Positions 32,130-36,915 of a stretch of 36,915 nt of DNA are shown here, one piece after another. Under the pieces are notes generated by a model, which worked only from the letters and a program-made list of their open reading frames with translations, ran no database searches and was not told the origin of the DNA. The translations under genes were made by a program, and so were the position numbers. This stretch comes from Auritidibacter ignavus (GTDB lineage Bacteria > Actinomycetota > Actinomycetes > Actinomycetales > Micrococcaceae), in contig NZ_RDQR01000026.1 in the NCBI RefSeq assembly GCF_003703835.1, forward strand, positions 1 through 36,915, given 5' to 3'. The first letter of the stretch is position 1. Each line of letters begins with the position of its first letter.

Positions 32130-33758
32130 CTAGTAGCGTCCCGCTTGAGGCAGGATGTTGTGCATACCGCCGTAGTTCAAGGCAGTCACTGAAATACCCA
32201 TCTGCGGGTTGCGGGCGTGGACAATCTGGTTATTACCCATGTAGATCGCCACGTGGTACACACCGGACCCAGATCCATTATTGGACCAGAACACCAGGTC
32301 ACCGGGCTGCATCTGGCTCAGTGGCACGTACTGCTTGGCGGCAGCGTACTGTGCCTTCGAGCTACGGGGCAACGACTTTCCGGCGGCATTGAACGCAGCC
32401 ACAGTCAGACCCGAGCAGTCATAGCCTTGGGGGCCGTTGCCGCCCCAGGAGTAATAGGTGTTGGGGTCATTGGCCTTACCCACGGCAAACTGGATTGCAG
32501 TGCTGGCCCAACCGGAGGACGAGGAGGACCCTGCCGTGCCGGTGGACGGGGATTTCGACGGAGCCTTAGACGGAGACTTCTTCGGGGCAGACTTCGTCGG
32601 CGACGGCGAGCTTGACGCGCGACCGTTTGAGGAGGAAGCTGAGCCCGACCGAGACGGTGCCGAGGAGCTCTGGGTGGGAGACGGGCTAGCCGGTGCGGAA
32701 GAGCTCTGGGTGGGAGACGGGCTAGCCGGTGCGGAAGAGCTCTGGGTGGGCGACGGGCTGGCCGGTGCCGAAGAGGTCTGCGTGGGAGACGGGCTAGCCG
32801 GAGCCGAGCTAGGGGTCTCGGACGGGGTTGCCGACGGCGTCGGTTCTTCCGTGGTCTCTGACGGGGTGGGTTCTTCGGTGACCGGAGTAGGTTCGGCCTC
32901 AACGGCCGGCTGTGTCGATGCGGGGGAACTCTGCTCGGTCTCCCGCGCGTCGATTTGCCCCAGAACACGGTCTAGCTCGGCGGCCCATTGTTCTTCCTCG
33001 ATCTCGTCAATTCTTTCGGCAGCCTCTTCTTCTGGGATGCCCTCTAGCTCTGCCCACGCCTTGATGAGATCAGAACGAAGTTTGTCGAGCTCTTGGCGCT
33101 CTTCTTCGTAGCGACGGGCTTCCTCTTCACGTTCTGCCTGAGCACGAGCTTCCTCTTCGGCCTTTTGTTCGGCGTCTGCTTCCTTGGCTTCGGCGTTTGC
33201 CAGCAGACTATCGGCTTCGTTGGCTTGGCGGACAGCTTCTTGTCCTTCACGAGCCTGACGATTAGCGAGGTTTTCGGCGGTCGAACGCTGGCTGAGGCTA
33301 TCTTCATCGCCCAGCATCAGGTCGCTCGCCGAACCGTTACCGTTGCGGTACATCTCACCGGCGGCTGCGCCGACAGCTTCTTCGGAGTCTGAGGCTTGCT
33401 CAGCTGCATTTTCCGCAGCCTTTCGGGCATCTTCAGCGTCACGACGTGCAGCTGCCGCCGCTTCTGACATCGAGCGGGCGTTCTCATTAGCTTCCAGAGC
33501 GGCTGCCTCGATATCGGCGAATCGCTCGGAGGTCTTCAAGATGGAATCGATGAGTCGCTGGCGCATCTGATCCCGATTGGCATCTGACGTTTTGGCTTGG
33601 TCGATCTCTTGCGAGCTCGGAACTTTCGGTAGATCAGCGGCGTCATGCTGGCGAGAGGCGTCAGCATCCAACATATTTGGTACTGCGGCCGCGGCGACTG
33701 CGGTTGCGGTGACAATGGCCACCGAGGCGGTAACCCCAATTAGACGGCGAGATTTCAC
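32130..33758 (-). CDS. NlpC/P60 cell-wall endopeptidase with coiled coil and Ser/Pro repeats
   Basis: 542-aa secreted peptidoglycan hydrolase of RipA type. In order: a signal peptide (LIGVTASVAIVTATAVAAAA), a long coiled coil (about 60-265) rich in Ala, Glu, Arg and Gln, a Thr/Glu/Pro linker, four near-identical 12-residue repeats of ASPSPTQSSSAP type, a Lys/Ser/Pro basic stretch (KSAPKKSPSKAPSKSPS) likely to contact the wall, and the C-terminal NlpC/P60 domain with catalytic Cys448 (YDCSGL), His502 (YHVAIYMG) and His514 (IVHAR). It should cut stem peptides during daughter-cell separation, with the coiled coil as inhibitory or FtsX-type docking region (family inference). GTG 33758 has GAGGA 7 nt upstream. 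A promoter and about 130 nt of leader precede it. Confidence 0.92.
   Translation of the reverse strand: MKSRRLIGVTASVAIVTATAVAAAAVPNMLDADASRQHDAADLPKVPSSQEIDQAKTSDANRDQMRQRLIDSILKTSERFADIEAAALEANENARSMSEAAAAARRDAEDARKAAENAAEQASDSEEAVGAAAGEMYRNGNGSASDLMLGDEDSLSQRSTAENLANRQAREGQEAVRQANEADSLLANAEAKEADAEQKAEEEARAQAEREEEARRYEEERQELDKLRSDLIKAWAELEGIPEEEAAERIDEIEEEQWAAELDRVLGQIDARETEQSSPASTQPAVEAEPTPVTEEPTPSETTEEPTPSATPSETPSSAPASPSPTQTSSAPASPSPTQSSSAPASPSPTQSSSAPASPSPTQSSSAPSRSGSASSSNGRASSSPSPTKSAPKKSPSKAPSKSPSTGTAGSSSSSGWASTAIQFAVGKANDPNTYYSWGGNGPQGYDCSGLTVAAFNAAGKSLPRSSKAQYAAAKQYVPLSQMQPGDLVFWSNNGSGSGVYHVAIYMGNNQIVHARNPQMGISVTALNYGGMHNILPQAGRY
32665..32808. repeat. Four tandem 36-bp repeats inside the NlpC/P60 gene
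   Basis: Units start at 32665, 32701, 32737 and 32773. The first two are identical, the third differs at a few bases and the fourth at more. They encode 12-residue Ser/Pro/Ala/Thr units in the linker, so copy number can vary by slippage without breaking the frame. Confidence 0.9.
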
Positions 33759-33891
33759 GACAACGTCCTCATTCTCTGGCAAGTGATTCGGGCAGTGAGG
33801 TCGAGATCATTTCTTCACCGTTGCGTCACGAGATCATTACGATTCGGATCTGTCACTACGACACGCCGAAGAAATGCCAACTTCTTGGTCC

Positions 33892-33921
33892 AGAATAGTT
33901 GCACAATTGTCACAAATGCAA
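33892..33921 (-). promoter_or_regulatory. Promoter of the NlpC/P60 gene
   Basis: On the minus strand, -35 TTGCAT (33916-33921), an 18-bp spacer and -10 TATTCT (33892-33897). The predicted start is near 33885, about 127 nt before the GTG. The leader holds a 10-bp direct repeat CGAGATCATT (33802-33811, 33829-33838, + strand). No known riboswitch pattern was recognised in it. Confidence 0.45.
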
Positions 33922-34056
33922 CAAGAACCCCAGGAATAACATAAATAACAACGGTGTAATTTAGGATTGAATGACCGTGGAATTCGCGAGTTTCTGCGGT
34001 TTTGGCATCGTTTCGTGACCTTTTGCACGCCAGGCAGAAACGGGTAGAGCAGTGGT

Positions 34057-34452
34057 CTATCCCCAGCCCCAGGCGTGCAGTTGTTCGTCGCTAATACCGA
34101 AGTAGTGGGCGATTTCGTGCATCACGGTGATGCGGATTTGCCGAGCGAGCTCTTCGTAAGATGAGACCATGCGCTCGAGCGGATTCTTGAAGATCGTCAG
34201 ATGGTCAGGCATGCCCAGTGGGTCGTCGCCACGCTCATCGAGCGGTACCCCTTCATAGAGTCCGAGGAGTTCGGGCTGTGGCTCTTCGTCGGGGAGTGGC
34301 TCGTATTCGTCGGCGACAAAGATCACGATGTTATCCAAAAGATTGCGCACTTGCTCAGGGAGCTCCTCGAGGGCAGCTTCAACGATCGCGTCGAATTCGG
34401 CGTTAGATAATGGCTCGATTTGCACACTGTAGAGTTTTCGTCGTAAACTCAT
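34057..34452 (-). CDS. Zincin-like metallopeptidase family protein
   Basis: Small actinobacterial protein of the minimal-zincin type (PF06262 group). The zinc motif HEIAHYFGI lies near the C-terminus and is preceded by the conserved DNIVIFVADEYEP, LLGLYEGVPLDERGDD and DHLTIFKNPLERM. ATG 34452 gives 131 aa; GTG 34425 (VQIEPLSN) would match the usual family start more closely and GTG 34488 is longer. None has a good ribosome-binding site, so the start is uncertain. Substrates are unknown. It lies just upstream of, and divergent from, tRNA-Glu. Confidence 0.85.
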   Translation of the reverse strand: MSLRRKLYSVQIEPLSNAEFDAIVEAALEELPEQVRNLLDNIVIFVADEYEPLPDEEPQPELLGLYEGVPLDERGDDPLGMPDHLTIFKNPLERMVSSYEELARQIRITVMHEIAHYFGISDEQLHAWGWG

Positions 34453-34499
34453 GGAGGTCAAGTTCACGGGACATCTGTGGAGTCTCACGAATTTGCCAG

Positions 34500-34572
34500 G
34501 CCCCCATCGTCTAGCGGCCTAGGACACCGCCCTTTCACGGCGGCGGCACGGGTTCGAATCCCGTTGGGGGTA
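34500..34572 (+). tRNA. tRNA-Glu (anticodon TTC)
   Basis: 73 nt without encoded CCA. Acceptor GCCCCCA pairs with TGGGGGT (G-U at 1-72). Anticodon loop CTTTCAC with TTC at 34534-34536; T-loop TTCGAAT. It is first of three clustered tRNA genes. Confidence 0.96.
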
Positions 34573-34600
34573 CGACTGAAAGACTGTTGATTGACACGAT

Positions 34601-34629
34601 TTCAGTGAGTGGGAAATCTCTGATACTGT
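34601..34629 (+). promoter_or_regulatory. Possible promoter of tRNA-Asp
   Basis: TTCAGT (34601-34606), a 17-bp spacer and TACTGT (34624-34629), 15 nt before the mature tRNA. A better -35, TTGACA, lies just upstream (34591-34596) but is too far from this -10. Confidence 0.4.
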
Positions 34630-34644
34630 AGGTTCCTGTTCAAT

Positions 34645-34718
34645 GGCCCTGTAGCGCAGTTGGTTAGCGCGCCGCCCTGTCACGGCGGAGGTCGCGGGTT
34701 CAAGTCCCGTCAGGGTCG
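34645..34718 (+). tRNA. tRNA-Asp (anticodon GTC)
   Basis: 74 nt without encoded CCA. Acceptor GGCCCTG/CAGGGTC, anticodon loop CTGTCAC with GTC at 34679-34681, T-loop TTCAAGT. It is followed by a strong hairpin. Confidence 0.96.
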
Positions 34719-34726
34719 CGGATGCG

Positions 34727-34754
34727 AGAGCCTGTCCAATCGGACAGGCTCTTT
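34727..34754 (+). terminator. Terminator between tRNA-Asp and tRNA-Phe
   Basis: AGAGCCTGTCC and GGACAGGCTCT form a perfect 11-bp stem with a 4-nt loop, followed by TTTG. It lies 8 nt after tRNA-Asp, so tRNA-Phe is probably reached by readthrough or has its own weak promoter. Confidence 0.8.
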
Positions 34755-34779
34755 GTCCAAGAGTGAATACCACTCAACA

Positions 34780-34855
34780 GGCTCTGTAGCTCAGTTGGTA
34801 GAGCGTTCGACTGAAAATCGAAAGGTCACCGGATCGACGCCGGTCGGAGCCACCA
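34780..34855 (+). tRNA. tRNA-Phe (anticodon GAA)
   Basis: 76 nt with encoded CCA. Acceptor GGCTCTG/CGGAGCC (one wobble), anticodon loop CTGAAAA with GAA at 34813-34815. The T-loop reads ATCGACG instead of the usual TTCGANN, so position 54 is A rather than the near-universal T. Confidence 0.95.
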
Positions 34856-34887
34856 AAACCCTCGCCTAGCGCGGGGGTTTTGCTTTT
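34856..34887 (+). terminator. Terminator after tRNA-Phe
   Basis: AAACCC-T-CGC and GCG-C-GGGGGTTTT form a short GC-rich stem, followed by GCTTTT. It starts directly after the CCA and ends the tRNA cluster. Confidence 0.75.
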
Positions 34888-35084
34888 ACCCCGTATCTCG
34901 GATCGATCATCGCGCCCTCACAGCATTGGAACTGGTGGAACACATACGGTGCGTTTCGACCGTTTCTGGCTGATCGCTGTCACTCGGGCCCGGGGCAACG
35001 TGACTGATGTCGCCAGGTGGACCCTGATGGTAGGCTTCGTCGAAGAGTGGCGCGCATCACGACAGAGAATGAGGGCTGGTCGAG

Positions 35085-36077
35085 ATGAAACGGGGTAAGG
35101 CCGTCAGCACAGACGGTACCGAGGCGGACCACCATTCTAGGGGCGCCAGTGCCCCAGCAGTGCACCGGCTGCGTCGGATACTGTCCACCCTGCGTCCGTT
35201 GTGGCGGATGCTGATACTAGCGGGGCTACTACTGATCGTGGCTGACCTGACTGGCTTGTTTAATCCACCGGGCGGTTTCGGCTGGGTTCTCGCTGTCATG
35301 ATGCTGGTTCTTACCGGGTGCCTGCTGGCCGGAATTGCCCCGGTGACGCCGGCTCGTGCACCCGTTGTGGTTCAGCCTCCAGTGCGCGGACGGTGGCTGG
35401 CAGTCAATAGCCCCGGTCAGCAACTGCCCAGTCACGGTACGGCGACACGTGGACAATTCAGCGCCGTGGATCTGGTCCATCCCTCCGTTGCCGAAGACAT
35501 GACCACAACGATCAACCCGGCCGATGTACGTTTGGTCGGACGTGGAACGCGCCCCGAGGAGTTCACCTGTTTCGGTGAGCCCGTGTACGCGATCGCGGAT
35601 GGAACAGTGCTTCAGGCGGCTGATCGGCAACGCGACAAGCGGGCGCGCGACACCTGGCTCGGGCGGACCTTGATGCTCCTTCTTGAGGGCCCGGCCAGCG
35701 AATTTTTTGGCGGATATCGAGCCATATTCGGCAATCGCGTGGTGGTTCAACACGATGACGGAACCTTCGCAGCGTACGCGCACTTGCGCCGTGACTCCGT
35801 GGTGGTGGTTCCGGGACAGCGAGTGAGAGCCGGGGAACAGCTGGCCGAGGTGGGCAATACCGGAAACACCACCGAGCCGCACCTGCATGTACAACTAATG
35901 GATCGGGGGTCAGTGGATGCGGCTGCGGGGTTACCCTTCGTTTGGTCGAGTGTTGAGCTGGGCGATCTGGATCCAGCATGGAAGCCCTTTGCTAAAGACC
36001 GCGCGGCAAATGCCGTGACCGAGATGCCTCGAAACGGGCAGATTTTTCAGGTCGTCGAATTCGGCTCGGTCGGGTAG
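35085..36077 (+). CDS. Membrane-anchored M23-family (LytM-like) peptidase
   Basis: 330 aa. The N-terminal 30 residues are basic and polar. Two hydrophobic helices follow (MLILAGLLLIVADLTGLF and GWVLAVMMLVLTGCLLAGIA), then the peptidase domain. Predicted zinc ligands and catalytic residues: His117 and Asp129 (SHGTATRGQFSAVDLV), His233 (AYAHLRRD) and His266/His268 (EPHLHVQL). The His-to-Asp spacing is much longer than the HxxxD of lysostaphin/LytM; I recall this form in some actinobacterial M23 proteins. It likely trims peptidoglycan cross-links or activates other hydrolases. ATG 35085 follows GAGGG at about 9 nt. The 197 bp before it holds no gene. Confidence 0.88.
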   Translation: MKRGKAVSTDGTEADHHSRGASAPAVHRLRRILSTLRPLWRMLILAGLLLIVADLTGLFNPPGGFGWVLAVMMLVLTGCLLAGIAPVTPARAPVVVQPPVRGRWLAVNSPGQQLPSHGTATRGQFSAVDLVHPSVAEDMTTTINPADVRLVGRGTRPEEFTCFGEPVYAIADGTVLQAADRQRDKRARDTWLGRTLMLLLEGPASEFFGGYRAIFGNRVVVQHDDGTFAAYAHLRRDSVVVVPGQRVRAGEQLAEVGNTGNTTEPHLHVQLMDRGSVDAAAGLPFVWSSVELGDLDPAWKPFAKDRAANAVTEMPRNGQIFQVVEFGSVG

Positions 36078-36151
36078 GGTGGCCTCCACGACCCATCGCC
36101 GATCGAGCATTCCCGCAAAATACGCAAAATCAACGGTTGATCATCGATCAC

Positions 36152-36170
36152 GACCGCCGCAGTAGCGGTC
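36152..36170. terminator. Hairpin after the M23 peptidase gene
   Basis: GACCGC (36152-36157) pairs with GCGGTC (36165-36170) in the gap between convergent genes. There is no U-tract. Confidence 0.4.
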
Positions 36171-36231
36171 TCGTTGTACGGGGGGTCGCCTCGTGGTCAG
36201 TTCCGGGGCCGTGGTGTCGGCCTCGGAAAAC

Positions 36232-36438
36232 TCAGCGTTCTGTGCTACTCAGCAACGGTATGACTGCTTTGAGCACGCACCATGTGGCCACCATCATCCC
36301 AACGAACCAGGCAATAGCGCTCACCATCATATCGCTGAGAGCACCAGATAGCTGGAGCCCGATCAGAACCACCATGTGGATGCCTGCCAGGATGAACAGA
36401 CCGATGCTTTGCTGAGTTGATTCGCTCTTTTCTTCCAA
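36232..36438 (-). CDS. Two-helix membrane protein (possibly 3' part of a frameshifted gene)
   Basis: 68 aa from TTG 36438, with two transmembrane helices (IGLFILAGIHMVVLIGLQL and MMVSAIAWFVGMMVATWCVL). GGGAGAA lies 4 nt upstream of the TTG. The same frame stays open further upstream to a TAA, reading HEKQREKRLEEKSESTQQS, a coding-like charged stretch. That suggests this is the C-terminal half of a protein whose N-terminal half is encoded in the overlapping frame upstream. I recognise no function. Confidence 0.6.
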   Translation of the reverse strand: MEEKSESTQQSIGLFILAGIHMVVLIGLQLSGALSDMMVSAIAWFVGMMVATWCVLKAVIPLLSSTER

Positions 36439-36650
36439 GCGTTTCTCCCGTTGTTTCTCATGGACGCATCTCGCCCTGCCATCTTGTTAATCGATCGTAA
36501 GTTGCGCGAGGACACCGAGGCAACGGTCAGAGCAGGGAAACGCTCGAATACCTCCAGAAGCTCTCGGGTGGCGTTCTCGCGTTGAGCGGTGAGCACATCC
36601 AGTTCATAGGGGCCTAGCTCATCTGGCTGTTCCAGGTCGATGGACTGCAC
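36363..36650 (-). CDS. Small soluble protein, probable 5' part of a frameshifted gene
   Basis: From GTG 36650 (TTG 36659 is an alternative) the frame reads VQSIDLEQPDELGPYELDVL, then NATRELLEVFERFPALTVAS, a well-formed helical, acidic sequence. After about residue 55 it becomes compositionally odd (NNGRNAWKKRANQLSKASVC) while overlapping the membrane-protein frame by 76 bp. A -1 shift (or one missing base) near 36450-36475 would join it to the two-helix part, giving one protein of about 135-140 aa. No ribosome-binding site is evident. Confidence 0.5.
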   Translation of the reverse strand: MQSIDLEQPDELGPYELDVLTAQRENATRELLEVFERFPALTVASVSSRNLRSINKMAGRDASMRNNGRNAWKKRANQLSKASVCSSWQASTWWF

Positions 36651-36659
36651 GCGTTTCAA

Positions 36660-36792
36660 GAGGAACGAGTGGTGACCGGATCGTGCAACGATTTAGAGAT
36701 CCTTCCAATGCATGTCCCTCTAGTCAGCGCTCGCCACCGGTCCCGTGCCCACGGTTCGCTTGTTAAACGGCGAAGCGAGGGCGGGGGGCGTA
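36660..36792. other. Intergenic stretch near the right edge
   Basis: No gene is recognised. A weak stem TCGCTT/AAGCGA occurs around 36757-36779. It leads into the interrupted repeats that follow. Confidence 0.3.
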
Positions 36793-36898
36793 GTGCCTCA
36801 TGTCAAACTGAGCGCGAAGGGTAAGTCGTGCCTCACAGATCGTGAGCGCGAGAGGTCGCGTGGCTGCAGTGTCGTGCCTCAGCTAGTTTGAGCGCGAA
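36793..36898. repeat. Three copies of an interrupted repeat GTGCCTCA-N7/8-TGAGCGCGA
   Basis: Copies begin at 36793 (spacer TGTCAAAC), 36828 (CAGATCG) and 36874 (GCTAGTT). The arms GTGCCTCA and TGAGCGCGA are identical in all three while the 7-8 bp centre differs. The inner CTCA/TGAG is an inverted repeat. Start-to-start distances are 35 and 46 bp. The array may continue past the window edge. The function is unknown. Confidence 0.7.
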
Positions 36899-36915
36899 AA
36901 CTTGGGTTAGCTGGC

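Noticed and set aside
33759-33891. c-di-AMP (ydaO) riboswitch in the NlpC/P60 leader
   Set aside because: Actinobacterial wall-hydrolase genes often carry this riboswitch, but I see none of its conserved GA-rich cores or paired elements in this leader.
34588-34600. TTGACA as the -35 of tRNA-Asp
   Set aside because: It is a good hexamer, but no -10 lies 16-18 bp downstream; the TACTGT hexamer is 27 bp away.
36793-36898. CRISPR array
   Set aside because: The constant parts are split 8- and 9-bp arms around a 7-8 bp centre, the intervals are unequal, and no cas gene is present.

Overview
The window looks like a chromosomal segment of a Micrococcaceae-type actinobacterium (order Micrococcales). 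The evidence is the moderately high G+C, frequent GTG/TTG starts, a RadA / membrane protein / MutY neighbourhood that resembles mycobacterial gene order, an Rv2747-type argA, an LppM-like lipoprotein, zf-CHY, DUF445 and EcsC-like genes. Genera such as Auritidibacter, Yaniella or Enteractinococcus would fit, but the genus is inference. No phage, integrase, complete insertion sequence or CRISPR array is visible, so most of the window is core chromosome.

Layout. 0.2-6.6 kb: a frameshifted fructosamine kinase gene overlapping a low-molecular-weight protein tyrosine phosphatase, argA, a CsbD stress protein, mutY, a tail-heavy membrane protein, radA and a FUSC-type membrane protein. 6.7-13.8 kb: phosphate uptake. 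A two-half-site PHO-box promoter drives pstS-pstC-pstA-pstB, with a large predicted RNA structure between pstS and pstC. A VTT (TVP38/DedA-like) protein and a DUF47 (PhoU-like)/PiT pair follow. 13.8-18.4 kb: a conserved hypothetical, tRNA-Lys, a CHY zinc-finger protein, a siderophore-interacting protein, azlCD and an EamA exporter. 18.5-25.6 kb: an LppM-like lipoprotein translationally coupled to a P-type-ATPase-like protein that has lost most catalytic motifs, then an exonuclease-endonuclease-phosphatase (EEP) fold exoprotein that has also lost catalytic residues, an EcsC-like protein and a convergent DUF445 gene overlapping it by 87 bp. 25.6-28.9 kb: the pta-ackA acetate pathway. 29-32 kb: a tightly overlapping operon (thiamine-binding protein, GNAT acetyltransferase, spermidine-synthase-like protein, tandem universal stress protein). 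32.1-36.9 kb: an NlpC/P60 cell-wall hydrolase with coiled coil and Ser/Pro repeats, a zincin-like protease, tRNA-Glu/Asp/Phe, an M23 peptidase, a probably frameshifted small membrane-protein gene, and three copies of an unexplained interrupted repeat at the right edge.

Themes. At least nine genes have a TANNNT-like -10 hexamer (or near match) ending 6-7 nt before the start codon and no Shine-Dalgarno sequence, so leaderless transcription seems common here. disA, the usual partner of radA in actinobacteria, is absent from its expected place. The best candidates for something undescribed are the coupled LppM-like/pseudo-P-type-ATPase pair beside the pseudo-EEP protein, the pstS-pstC intergenic RNA, and the right-edge repeats.
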